A stretch of 64,000 nucleotides of DNA, taken from NCBI RefSeq assembly GCF_014695375.1, contig NZ_JACJOG010000053.1, forward strand, positions 274,708 to 338,707, read 5' to 3'. This document shows positions 38,083 to 46,840 of the stretch, piece after piece (the stretch's first letter is position 1; each line of letters begins with the position of its first letter). Both the position numbers and the translations under genes were made by a program. The notes beneath the pieces are model-generated. The model saw only the letters and a list, made by a program, of their open reading frames with translations, did not search any database and was not told the DNA's origin. The DNA comes from Coleofasciculus sp. FACHB-T130 (lineage in GTDB: Bacteria; Cyanobacteriota; Cyanobacteriia; Cyanobacteriales; FACHB-T130).

Positions 38083-38296
38083 TATTGAATCCTCTAGTTA
38101 TTTTTAATATTGACAAATCTACCAGCATTATGTAGGTGTGGATATCCACCCGAAGTTTGACTAGAAGATTCGACACTCACGGGAGAACCTCGTCCTTTAG
38201 TTCAGTCTGAATGACAATGCTTGTCTAAAATTGGAATGGCTTCAAGTTGTTAAAGAAAATTAAAAGCTTGGGGAGTGTAGGAGGAAAGAATCGACC

Positions 38297-38980
38297 GTGA
38301 CTTTTCAAGAACTAATCGAGAAAGGTGGGCCAGTGATGTGGCCTCTGCTGGCTTTATCGCTGCTGTCTCTAGGCACTATTTTTGAGCGCCTGTGGTTTTG
38401 GGCAAGAATCTTGACTAAAGAAAGAGAAACTGTGGATCGGGTGCTAGAAGCAGCAACTCGCAACTGGGGAGTTGCCACTGAGATTGCTCACCAAGCCAGA
38501 AAACAGCCGATTGGGCGCTTTCTGTATGCTCCCTTACGACTTTCTCACCCCGATCCAGAATTGTTTAGGCTGGCACTGGAAGCAGCCGCAGACGAGGAAT
38601 TGGCTTCGATGCGCCAAGGCGACAAAATTCTAGAAGCAGTGATTGCCCTTGGTCCCCTACTAGGATTGTTGGGAACCGTGTTGGGATTGATCAGATCCTT
38701 GAGTGGTATTCGCCTCGGCGATCTCGGAACATCTTCAACCGCTGGAGTGACTCTAGGGATTAGCGAATCTCTGATTAGTACGGCGGCTGGGCTGATAGTC
38801 GCCATTACCAGCCTTGTTTTCTATCGGCTGTTTCAAGGTTTTTTGTTTAACCAAGCCAAAATTTTCCGGAGAGCGGGAAATGAGCTGGAGTTAATGTACC
38901 GCCAGGAATGGCCTAAACTTGGTATCGATCGTCATCCGATGAAGGCGAAAGTAGAAACTTCAGATACGGCTGAACCCTAG
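38297..38980 (+). CDS. MotA/TolQ/ExbB proton channel family protein
   Basis: The GTG start at 38297 has a strong ribosome site (GGAGGAAAG). The 227-residue protein has three membrane helices ([67 protein letters not shown]) and the ExbB motif of small residues around [12 protein letters not shown]. With ExbD, encoded 102 bp downstream, it would form a proton-driven motor at the inner membrane. The partner that uses the force (TonB, TolA or a gliding-type machine) is not encoded here. Confidence 0.9.
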   Translation: MTFQELIEKGGPVMWPLLALSLLSLGTIFERLWFWARILTKERETVDRVLEAATRNWGVATEIAHQARKQPIGRFLYAPLRLSHPDPELFRLALEAAADEELASMRQGDKILEAVIALGPLLGLLGTVLGLIRSLSGIRLGDLGTSSTAGVTLGISESLISTAAGLIVAITSLVFYRLFQGFLFNQAKIFRRAGNELELMYRQEWPKLGIDRHPMKAKVETSDTAEP

Positions 38981-39082
38981 AAATCCATTGTCATTGGTCA
39001 TTAGTCATGGGTTATTAGTGAGTAGCAAAGAATTAGAGACTAAAGACTCATGACTTTTTAACTTCCCCTGTTGTTTGAACTT

Positions 39083-39766
39083 ATGAAGATTAACTTGGAT
39101 ACTCCGGGTGATGACGCCCGAATTGAGATTATTCCCCTGATCGATGTCATCTTTTGTATCCTGACGTTCTTTTTGTTGGCAGCGTTGCAACTGACTCGTC
39201 AGCAAGCAATTAGCGTGGATTTGCCCAAGGCTAGTAGCGGCACTCCGCAAATGCGAGAGATGTTGATGGTGAGCTTGGATGATTTTGGTCAAATTTACGT
39301 GGAGCAACAGCAGATCAATTCAAAAGATCAGCTAACTCAGTCGTTGCAGAATTACCGCTCGACAAATCCAAATGGGTTGATGGTGCTGTACGCTTCTCGG
39401 ACTGCAAGTTACAACGATGTCATTCAGGTACTGGATTTGCTGAGAGATGTGGGAGGCGATCGCGTGTCTTTAGCGACTCTACCCGGGTCCGGTGATGCGG
39501 CGGCTGGCTCTAATACGCAGGTTCCTACGGCTCCTAGTCCCGGTTTAGCGCCCTATTCCGGCAACGCTCCTATCCAACCTTATAATCCTTATGCGCCACC
39601 CAGTCCATCAGCCAATCCATACAATCTGGGTCAGCCGCAATTGCCTGTGGCTCCGGGACAACCAGAGATTAATCCCACGATTCCCGGTACTACGATTCCC
39701 GGTACTGTACCCGTGACACCGACGGTTCCGGCTCCCCAAGGGACTGATTCTGCTCCCAAGAGGTAG
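39083..39766 (+). CDS. ExbD/TolR family protein with proline-rich tail
   Basis: I use ATG 39083 (MKINLDTPGDDARIEIIPLIDV), since the upstream TTG at 39071 has no ribosome site. The single membrane helix holds the proton-relay Asp of the family (IPLIDVIFCILTFFLLAALQL), followed by a periplasmic domain to about residue 135. The last 90 residues are unusually rich in Pro, Gly and Thr (PGTTIPGTVPVTPTVPAPQ), as expected for a periplasmic tether to the cell wall. It pairs with the ExbB-type gene upstream. Confidence 0.9.
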   Translation: MKINLDTPGDDARIEIIPLIDVIFCILTFFLLAALQLTRQQAISVDLPKASSGTPQMREMLMVSLDDFGQIYVEQQQINSKDQLTQSLQNYRSTNPNGLMVLYASRTASYNDVIQVLDLLRDVGGDRVSLATLPGSGDAAAGSNTQVPTAPSPGLAPYSGNAPIQPYNPYAPPSPSANPYNLGQPQLPVAPGQPEINPTIPGTTIPGTVPVTPTVPAPQGTDSAPKR

Positions 39767-39873
39767 GGACAATTCTGTCAATTTACAGAGGTCGAGGCGC
39801 GATTGTTTGTTTAAGGTAGGGATAATCAAAAGATTTTTTCACGCCTCAACTTCTGGATAGGAGGTTTATAAAT

Positions 39874-40269
39874 ATGGATTTAATTGATGTGCTGATTACC
39901 TGGTTGGTAACAGCCGCCAGTTTGTTAATTATTAGCAAGCTGCCACTCGGAGTTGAAATTGATAACCCAGGAATTGGTTATATTTCGGCAGCCGTTTTTG
40001 GAATTTTAAATGCAGCGATTAGCTTTGTATTTTTTACCTTGCCGAATACGCTAACATTTGGCATCTACGGATTTTTTGCAAAGCTTCTGACTTTGGGTTT
40101 ATTCTCTTTTGTCCTTAATGTCATTGCACTGACAATAGCCGCGAGATTGATTACAGGCTTTCGTTTGGAAAAAGGGATTTGGAGTGCGGTCATCGGTGCG
40201 ATCGCTCTCGCCGCTGTCAGCAGCTTTATTACCAGTGTCGTGATTGGTCAGCCAACAGCAATTGCGTAA
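39874..40269 (+). CDS. Phage-holin-4-superfamily (PF04020-type) membrane protein
   Basis: The 131-residue protein is almost all hydrophobic, with four predicted helices (LITWLVTAASLLIISKL; ISAAVFGILNAAISFVFF; GIYGFFAKLLTLGLF; LAAVSSFITSVVIG). The family pattern is NPGIGYISAAVFGILNA. Although its Pfam name includes 'holin', the family is spread through bacterial chromosomes and there are no phage genes here, so I infer no link to lysis. The ribosome site GGAGG is strong. The same-strand ExbB/ExbD pair precedes it. Confidence 0.8.
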   Translation: MDLIDVLITWLVTAASLLIISKLPLGVEIDNPGIGYISAAVFGILNAAISFVFFTLPNTLTFGIYGFFAKLLTLGLFSFVLNVIALTIAARLITGFRLEKGIWSAVIGAIALAAVSSFITSVVIGQPTAIA

Positions 40270-40320
40270 AGAGTCGATCGAAGGGTAGGCATCAATTAGC
40301 GTAAACTAACCAATAACTTT

Positions 40321-40355
40321 AAAAGCCCGGTTTCTGATAGAAACCGGGCTTTTTG
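40321..40355. terminator. Bidirectional Rho-independent terminator
   Basis: A 14-bp stem (AAAAGCCCGGTTTC with GAAACCGGGCTTTT) and short TGATA loop, flanked by A-runs and T-runs. It lies between the convergent 131-aa gene (ends 40269) and lysC (ends 40429) and can serve both. Confidence 0.9.
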
Positions 40356-40428
40356 CTGGTCAGTTTTTCGGCTGGAGATCCCTCATCGCTCCCTGGTTCC
40401 AGGGGGCGATGAAAAAGTTGCAAGAACT

Positions 40429-42291
40429 TTAAGCAGGAACTTGAATTTTTTGGCTACCGGCAAGTCCAAAAGCGGCGTGGATGGCCTGTAAGGCGGTGAC
40501 GCCCTGATTTTCTGCTACGACGCAGCTGATTTTTATTTCAGAAGTTGTAATCATCTGAATATTGATTTGGTGTTGGGAAAGCGCTTCAAACATTTGGGCG
40601 GCGACACCGGGTTGCCCGACCATACCGGAACCGACGATACTTACTTTAGCGATCGCTGTATCCACTAAAACTTCACCGCAGCCTAAGGATGGTGCGAGTT
40701 TTTCGAGTGCTGCTTTCGCTTCTGCTGCATCTGCTTGGGCGACGGTGAAGGCAATATCGCGGGTCCCGATCCCATTCACCACGCGACAGCGTTGGGATTG
40801 GATAATCATATCCACGCTGATATTTTTCTCAGCCAAGAGTCCAAAAACTTGAGCTGCCATCCCTGGACGATCGGGGATATGACGAATGGCGAGACGCGCT
40901 TGATTGAAATCAAGGGCAACACCGCGCACGGGGGGAGCGGAGTGCTGAGGACTCAGGGCTGAGGACTGAGAAATTTTGCCCTGTTGTTCCACACTACTTT
41001 CTACAATTCTGTTTTGGTGGAGTGGGGAATTGTTGACCTCGAAGGTTTGGCACAAAAGAGCGATCGCGCGATCGCAATCATCCGCATCAATGACGCAACT
41101 AACTTTCACTTCCGAGGTGGAAATCATCTGAATATTGATCCCAGCACTAGAAAGCGTAGCGAACATCTGCGCTGCTACACCCGGACGCCCAATCATTCCC
41201 GCACCCGCGATCGAGACTTTGGCAATTTGCCTGTCTACCATCACCTCGGCTTCTCCGTCTTCTGGGTTGTTTGAGCTGCGGAGGGCGGGCGCGATCGCTG
41301 CGGCTACAGCTTCTGCCCGATTAATGACGTTTTTGCTAACTGTAAATGCAATATCGTTGGTGTTGCCTTCGTGAATCGACTGGATAATCAAGTCGATGTC
41401 CAAGGCTTGATGGGCAATTTCACCAAATAACCGCGCCGCCACGCCAGGACGATCTGGCACCCGCAACAGCGCTATTTTCGCTTGGTCGGTATCAAATTCT
41501 ACCCCATCGACAGGACGGGCAATTTCTAAATCTTGGAGCGATCGCGGCTTGGGCATTGGAGAAATTACCCTTGTCCCAGGATCGTCCGTCCAGCTGGAGC
41601 GCACTACCAACTCTACGCCATAATTTCGGGCAATTTCCACCGCGCGAGGATGCAGTACCTTTGCCCCTAAACTAGCTAACTCAAGCATCTCATCGGAGGT
41701 AATCTCCGCCATCAGCTGGGCTTCCGGCACTAACCGGGGATCGGTGGTAAAAATTCCTGGCACATCCGTATAGATTTCGCAACAGCTGGCTCGTAAAGCT
41801 GCCGCCAGTGCCACCGCCGAAGTATCGGAACCGCCGCGTCCCAAGGTAGTAATTTCCAACTCTTCGGTACTGGAAATGCCTTGGAAACCCGCCACCACAA
41901 CCACCTTACCCGCGTCTAAGTGACGTTCCATCCGATGTGTCTGGATATGCAGAATCCGGGCGCGGGTATGTTCGGCTTCGGTAACAATTCCAACCTGTGC
42001 GCCAGTGAGAGAAACCGCTGGCTGTCCCAATTCCTGCAATGCCATACTCAGCAAGGCGATTGAGACTTGCTCGCCAGTAGAGAGCAGCATATCCATTTCC
42101 CGACGAGAGGGATTTGTAGAAATTTGGTTGGCTAATTTCACCAATCCATCAGTCGTCTTCCCCATTGCCGAAACTACGACAACCAGCGAGTTGCCCATCT
42201 GGGCTGTTTTTAAAACCCGCTGAGCGACTGCCTGAATGCGTTCCACCGAACCAACTGAAGTGCCACCGTATTTCTGGACAATTAACGCCAT
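40429..42291 (-). CDS. lysC: Aspartate kinase with four ACT domains
   Basis: This enzyme phosphorylates aspartate, the first step toward lysine, threonine and methionine. The start at 42291 ([12 protein letters not shown]) has a GAGAG ribosome site; the preceding in-frame ATG at 42402 gives an extension unlike aspartokinase. The catalytic domain has [22 protein letters not shown] and [12 protein letters not shown]. Four ACT domains follow as two tandem pairs (about 265-430 and about 465-620), the duplicated regulatory architecture seen in cyanobacteria. The linker between pairs (about 438-456, [18 protein letters not shown]) is encoded by heptamer repeat DNA. The length is about 620 residues. 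Confidence 0.95.
   Translation of the reverse strand: MALIVQKYGGTSVGSVERIQAVAQRVLKTAQMGNSLVVVVSAMGKTTDGLVKLANQISTNPSRREMDMLLSTGEQVSIALLSMALQELGQPAVSLTGAQVGIVTEAEHTRARILHIQTHRMERHLDAGKVVVVAGFQGISSTEELEITTLGRGGSDTSAVALAAALRASCCEIYTDVPGIFTTDPRLVPEAQLMAEITSDEMLELASLGAKVLHPRAVEIARNYGVELVVRSSWTDDPGTRVISPMPKPRSLQDLEIARPVDGVEFDTDQAKIALLRVPDRPGVAARLFGEIAHQALDIDLIIQSIHEGNTNDIAFTVSKNVINRAEAVAAAIAPALRSSNNPEDGEAEVMVDRQIAKVSIAGAGMIGRPGVAAQMFATLSSAGINIQMISTSEVKVSCVIDADDCDRAIALLCQTFEVNNSPLHQNRIVESSVEQQGKISQSSALSPQHSAPPVRGVALDFNQARLAIRHIPDRPGMAAQVFGLLAEKNISVDMIIQSQRCRVVNGIGTRDIAFTVAQADAAEAKAALEKLAPSLGCGEVLVDTAIAKVSIVGSGMVGQPGVAAQMFEALSQHQINIQMITTSEIKISCVVAENQGVTALQAIHAAFGLAGSQKIQVPA
40941..40971. repeat. STRR heptamers inside the lysC coding sequence
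   Basis: The plus strand shows GTGCTGAGGACTCAGGGCTG and GAGGACTGAG, the same 7-mer family as around prmA. On the coding strand it reads as an in-frame Ser/Pro-rich linker between the two ACT pairs. Confidence 0.8.
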
Positions 42292-42669
42292 AATTCTCTC
42301 ACCAATCCTGCCTAGGGATATACCCACAGGCTTTAGCCTGTGGCTACACAAACCAAGCCCGCCTAAGCTCGTAAGCGCACTAAAGGTGCGACAGGCTGAC
42401 ACGGCAAGGCATTTTATCTTCTTTTAACCTAATTAAATTATCAGACTTGCCGGGACAAAACAGGCTGACTTTAGATTGTGTTGATTGATTATCCTCAAAC
42501 ATCTATCGCAGGTAGTGTGGAGATAGAGCGAAGGGCTTAAGGATTTTCAAGGATAATGCGATCGCTAAAAATTCCAGATGCACAAATTCAAAGATAGCTG
42601 TGTTAGTTGAGTGGGCATCGCCCACCTGACAGCTCTAGTGCGATTTGATAAGCATTGCGAGGCGCTTTC
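42292..42669. other. Region between the P450 and lysC genes, with hairpin
   Basis: A 378-bp gap. It contains a 9-bp perfect inverted repeat (CCACAGGCT 42324-42332 with AGCCTGTGG 42335-42343) of the 'acaggctttagcctgt' type seen in other cyanobacteria. A second repeat-like GGGCATCGCCCACC lies near 42613. No gene or clear promoter recognised. Confidence 0.5.
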
Positions 42670-44019
42670 CTAGCCATGCTGCACTCTCCGCCAAAACTTC
42701 ACCTTTAAACCCTCGCGGGGATAGACTGTCGGTAGCATCACCATATCCAAGTTTTGTCCGGGAAGCAGTTCCCACTCATACTCGCAGACTAACAACGCAG
42801 CAAACAACTTGATCTCCAGCTTGGCAAACTCCCTGCCCAGACATTCTCTCAGTCCCCCACCAAAGGGGATATAGCTCATCGGTTTTTGTTTATCCTCCGC
42901 CCGTTCGGGGGCAAAACGCTCTGGGTCAAAGCATTCTGGCTGAGTATAGATGCGGCTATCTTGATGAGTCGTGCCGCTGTGATAAAGTACCTTCCAACCT
43001 TTGGGGATTAAGTGGCCATTAAACTCGCAAGATTCAATGACTTCTCTAGGGCCAGTTGATGGAGGAAAGACTCGCAGAACTTCCTTCAAGACTTGCTCTA
43101 GATAGGTCATCTGCTTCAGATGCTCCAGGGTCAGCGGTTGGGGAAACCCCAATTGCTTTTGCTCTGCACGGATAGCCTCCTTAACTTCTGGATGCTGCGC
43201 TAATAGAAGACATAACGAAGAAAGGGCAGATGACAACGTATCGTGACCTGCAAATAATAGGGTTAGAAGTTGCTCTTTGAGTTCCTGTAAACTCAGAGTG
43301 TTTCCTGCTTCATCTCGCGCTTGCAACAATAAACCTAAGACATCTTGAGTCGATGTAGCTTGTTGTTGACGCTCTTTGACTATCTCCTCAATTCTCGCCA
43401 GTATCAGCTTGCGACATCGTAACGCCCGACCAAACTTTGTCCAAGGTAAGGGTACGGGGATGGAAAGTAGCCCTTTTCCCCAAATTTCATACCACTTGCC
43501 AAAATCGCGATCGCTGGCAGCTTCGGTTCCTATCAGCAACTTGCAAGCCACATCCAGCGTGTATTTTCTTAGTTCCGAGTACCAGGAAAAGTGACCCAAA
43601 AGCTCCCACTTGTGGAGATAACTGCGGCTAATCTCCTCCATTGTGGAGGCATACCCTGCTAATGCGCGAGGTTGGAAGGCTTGCGATAGCAGTTTGCGCT
43701 GTTTTAGATGTTCATCTCCCATCTGCATCACGACCGATCCATTTCCCATCAACGCTTTGGTCTGCGGGGGGACACCATTGGCAATTCCGTCAGAAAAGTA
43801 GTGTTTCTCGTTGGCAAAGAGAAAGCGGGTTGCCTCGGCTCCAATCAAGAAGATGGTAGGACGACCCAACACATGAGTTTTGAAGATTTGTCCATATTGC
43901 TGGTATCGCCTCTGTACAAAGTTTGGATCGCGTAAAAAGCTGATGGTTTCGCCAATAATTGGTAGACCAAAGCTCCCAGGAGGTAAAGGTAGCGATCGCG
44001 CTTGTTTGGTCGTTGTCAT
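42670..44019 (-). CDS. Cytochrome P450, CYP120-like
   Basis: The start at ATG 44019 has a GAGGAAAC ribosome site and removes a 27-residue frame-only extension, giving 449 residues. P450 landmarks: PGSFGLPIIGETISFLRDP (N-terminal proline region), the I helix LLFAGHDTLSSAL with its acid-alcohol pair, the ExxR helix EVLRVFPPS, and the haem loop FGGGLRECLGREFAKLE with Cys393 as haem ligand. The sequence type resembles cyanobacterial CYP120, a retinoid hydroxylase; redox partners are not encoded here. It is followed divergently by a GNAT and a TetR-type gene. Confidence 0.92.
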   Translation of the reverse strand: MTTTKQARSLPLPPGSFGLPIIGETISFLRDPNFVQRRYQQYGQIFKTHVLGRPTIFLIGAEATRFLFANEKHYFSDGIANGVPPQTKALMGNGSVVMQMGDEHLKQRKLLSQAFQPRALAGYASTMEEISRSYLHKWELLGHFSWYSELRKYTLDVACKLLIGTEAASDRDFGKWYEIWGKGLLSIPVPLPWTKFGRALRCRKLILARIEEIVKERQQQATSTQDVLGLLLQARDEAGNTLSLQELKEQLLTLLFAGHDTLSSALSSLCLLLAQHPEVKEAIRAEQKQLGFPQPLTLEHLKQMTYLEQVLKEVLRVFPPSTGPREVIESCEFNGHLIPKGWKVLYHSGTTHQDSRIYTQPECFDPERFAPERAEDKQKPMSYIPFGGGLRECLGREFAKLEIKLFAALLVCEYEWELLPGQNLDMVMLPTVYPREGLKVKFWRRVQHG

Positions 44020-44267
44020 TGTTTCCTCTTGGCTCCACAGCAAAAGGCTCGGATTAATATCGATACGATTAAGTATCGTAATTGCAATAGGGAGTGTCAA
44101 GAGGAGCTGCCTTAGGGTAGCAGGACATTTTAGACAGAGCCACAGCTTTTAAAATTCACCAGGCTATTCCAACTCCCAACTTGTTTTCTTCTTTTGTATG
44201 AATCATTACCGCCTCCTGACAAACTTGATATGGATGAGTACAGACATAAAATCAAGGACAATCAGCG

Positions 44268-44822
44268 ATGTTGAAGGGAGAACGAGTAACGCTACGGGGT
44301 ATACGGCGAGACGATCTACCGAAACTGTGCGAGTTTAACAATGATTTAGCCGTTGAATTGGCAGGTGGAGGCGATCCACCGATACCCCAATCCCTGGAAC
44401 GACTGCAAGCAGAGTTTGATCAAAATGCCGCCAAAGGTGGACGAGATGGCACCTGGTTTGCGATCGAGGCAGATGGCAAGTTCATTGGGCAGTGCGGCTT
44501 GGTTGGTTTTGATATATTTCAGGGGGTGGCGCGTGTCTGCGAATTAGGCATTGCAATTGGGGATAAGGAATATTGGGGACGTGGCTACGGTCGTGAAGCG
44601 ATCGCATTGCTGCTGGATTATGCGTTTCGATACTGGAATCTACATCGAGTTTGGTTAAGGACAAACTCAAGAAATGAACGCGCGATTCGCTGTTATCAAT
44701 CCTGTGGATTTGTGGAAGAAGGTCGCCTCCGGGGTCACGAGTGGTATAACGGCAGCTATATTGATACGCTGTGCATGGGAATATTGCGCGAGGAGTGGGA
44801 GCACATTAAGAAACAAGACTGA
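44268..44822 (+). CDS. GNAT family N-acetyltransferase (RimJ/RimL-like)
   Basis: The 184-residue protein has the RimJ/RimL-type layout: VTLRGIRRDDLPKLCEFNND at the start, the beta-4 segment ELGIAIGDKEYWGRGYGREAIALLLDYAF with the acetyl-CoA-binding RGYG-type loop, and the conserved LHRVWLRTNSRNERAIRCYQSCGFVEEGRLR. It probably acetylates an N-terminal amine or a small amine. It lies 101 bp before the TetR gene on the same strand. The substrate is unknown. Confidence 0.88.
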   Translation: MLKGERVTLRGIRRDDLPKLCEFNNDLAVELAGGGDPPIPQSLERLQAEFDQNAAKGGRDGTWFAIEADGKFIGQCGLVGFDIFQGVARVCELGIAIGDKEYWGRGYGREAIALLLDYAFRYWNLHRVWLRTNSRNERAIRCYQSCGFVEEGRLRGHEWYNGSYIDTLCMGILREEWEHIKKQD

Positions 44823-44923
44823 TTGCATCTAAGGCAACTCCCCATATAACAATTCTTTGAGAACGCTTGCAGCAAACTGCCCTTGAGAACACTTGAGAAC
44901 ATTGCTTGGGCGAAGATGAGTTT

Positions 44924-45514
44924 ATGAATAAACCTATCAAAAGCCCGCCTGGACGCCCACGTAGCGAAAAATCTCATCAAGCGATTCTACAAGCAACTCT
45001 TGAGCTGCTAGCAGAAATGGGATATCAAGCTATGAGCATCGAAGCGATCGCTGCACGCGCTAAAGTGGGCAAAACTACCATTTATCGGCGGTACAGTTCC
45101 AAAGAAGAACTGGTTGCAGACGCGATTGAAAGCCTCAGAGAGGAAATATTGATACTAGACACGGGTAGCCTCTGGGGAGATATTGATATCCTCATTGAGA
45201 ATGCAGGGAAAATGGTACTCAGCCCCTTAGGTCGTCAAACTGTTGCCCTAATTATTAGTACAGCGTCTAGCAGTCCGACTTTTGCCCAGGTCTACTGGAA
45301 AAAATACCTACAACCGCGACGGCAAGCCTTTGGAGTCGTGCTGGAACGTGCTAAGGCTAGAAATGAAATTCACACAGATATAGAACCCGATTTAGTCTTC
45401 GACCTGATGAGCGGAGCAATGTTATATGCGATGGTCTTTCAGCCAACTGATGAGACATTTCAAGCATATATCCGTCGTGCTTTGGAGCTTTGTCTCAAAG
45501 GTAATACTGCCTAA
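44924..45514 (+). CDS. TetR/AcrR family transcriptional regulator
   Basis: I use ATG 44924 (MNKPIKSPPGRPRSEKSHQAIL), giving 196 residues; a TTG at 44906 is possible. The N-terminal helix-turn-helix is clear: ILQATLELLAEMGYQAMSIEAIAARAKVGKTTIYRRYSSKEELV. The C-terminal helical domain would hold a ligand pocket (YAMVFQPTDETFQAYIRRAL). The neighbours are a GNAT enzyme and, divergently, a cytochrome P450; regulators of this type often act on adjacent genes, which would make the P450 a candidate target. That is inference. Confidence 0.88.
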   Translation: MNKPIKSPPGRPRSEKSHQAILQATLELLAEMGYQAMSIEAIAARAKVGKTTIYRRYSSKEELVADAIESLREEILILDTGSLWGDIDILIENAGKMVLSPLGRQTVALIISTASSSPTFAQVYWKKYLQPRRQAFGVVLERAKARNEIHTDIEPDLVFDLMSGAMLYAMVFQPTDETFQAYIRRALELCLKGNTA

Positions 45515-45690
45515 AATCGCATTGAGGCAGGTGTTCTGCATCGGTTAAGCTTTTCTAGAAGTTGCTCGACTTGCTTGGTATCTTTACGACGCCAACCATA
45601 GATTTATCACAAGAGCCACTAACTTTAACAACTCTGTTCACCAGCGATTCCCGATTGCGATCGCATTATAATCTTCTGTATTTTTCGGAT

Positions 45691-46329
45691 TTAATTCTCG
45701 CTTGCTAATTTCTGTCGTAACTCCCGAATCGCAACGCTAGTATTGCGCTCGGAGGCAATTCGGAAACATTCCGCGATGACTTCTAAAACATTCATATTGG
45801 GGAAATAGCGGCTGCTGGTTACAACCGTGTAGCGATCGCTCTGCAAGCTGTAAATCTTAAGCTGATTCTTTTTATATAGCCAAACTTCCGGCACTTGATA
45901 AGGCAGGTAGTCGTTTACATCCGTATAGCTGGTTACATCTATCTCAATTACCAAATCGGGGGATGGCTCTATTTCCCAATTGATGCGGTCTTTTCCTGCA
46001 ACTGCTGCCCAGTTATCGATATAAAAGCAGTAGTCCGGTTCAATGCCGCTAATCTCTGGGAGTTCCATCGTAATCGGGGTAAATGCCTCGTAGTCCTGCC
46101 CTAAATGGTCTAGGAGAGCTGTTACCACCATTGCAATAATGTGGGCTTCTCGTCCGTGCCGGGGTAGCGGTGACATTAACAAAATTTCTCCGGGTCGATA
46201 CTTGATACGAGGAATCAAGCGATCGCCTAGTTGTTCAGTTAGTGCTTGATAGTCCTGCCAACTACCGGGTAGCCGCACCACGGCGCCTGCGGGTAACTGG
46301 ATTTTCTCTGGTGTGATAACTGCAAACAT
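45691..46329 (-). CDS. Uma2 family protein (DUF820, restriction-endonuclease-like fold)
   Basis: The 212-residue protein begins MFAVITPEKIQLPAGAVVRLP at 46329 with a GGAGG ribosome site 10 bases upstream. Family motifs: a motif-I Glu region (YRPGEILLMSPLPRHGREAHIIAMVVTALL), EPDYCFYIDN, and the catalytic-type strand SPDLVIEIDVTS. The C-terminal helix ends RELRQKLASEN. Uma2 proteins are expanded in cyanobacteria and share the PD-(D/E)xK nuclease fold; their role is not established. It is intact. A relic of a similar tail lies at 61217-62272. Confidence 0.87.
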   Translation of the reverse strand: MFAVITPEKIQLPAGAVVRLPGSWQDYQALTEQLGDRLIPRIKYRPGEILLMSPLPRHGREAHIIAMVVTALLDHLGQDYEAFTPITMELPEISGIEPDYCFYIDNWAAVAGKDRINWEIEPSPDLVIEIDVTSYTDVNDYLPYQVPEVWLYKKNQLKIYSLQSDRYTVVTSSRYFPNMNVLEVIAECFRIASERNTSVAIRELRQKLASEN

Positions 46330-46840
46330 TGGACTTATACCTCCATCTCCACTGTAATCCTTGTATCGCACCTAACCATCGTGTCGCAGCGCAACAAAAA
46401 AGTTCTGCCCTAAAAAAGCATAGAGTGCCCGATCAGAAGGCTGATTAATCCTTTCCTAGACTCATAAAAATTGATGAGGAGAAATTTTTGGAAAACCCTT
46501 TGGAAGCAATGAATCGGTAATTTAGGCAATGTGAATATTCGAGTTTAGAGTAACAACGCAAGTCAAAAGGGCGATCGCGTCTTTTTTCATTCTCATTGCG
46601 AACTGACAAGTCAGCGCTTCGCGGTCGCGCCATTCCCAAGCATCCGCTTAAACATTTGCTGAATACTTCCTAAGGCAGACTTTCCAGGCACAACAATCTA
46701 CCTGTAGCCGTCGCTACGCCTGTTTTAACCCTGGCACACTAGGCTAATATGAACATCTGTAACGGAAGCCTTGCCAGTTGGTAAAGAAATGTTAGTTCAA
46801 CCGTAGCCACGGGCAACATAAAACAAAGGATGTCAATTTT
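46330..46840. other. Region between the Uma2 gene and NDH-2
   Basis: About 510 bp of divergent upstream sequence. It holds a HIP1-type site (about 46571), repeat-like GCGCTTCGCGGTCGCGCC near 46614, and an AAAGGATG ribosome site before 46841. A minus-strand frame of 64 codons (46445-46639) looks like repeat-derived noise. No gene recognised. Confidence 0.45.

Noticed and set aside
39874..40269. Holin-family gene as a sign of a prophage or lysis cassette
   Set aside because: The family name is historical. There are no other phage genes, and the protein sits in a normal operon-like setting.
46445..46639. Minus-strand 64-codon frame between the Uma2 and NDH-2 genes
   Set aside because: Its repeat-like start overlaps a GCGCTTCGCGG element, and it has no ribosome site; probably noise.
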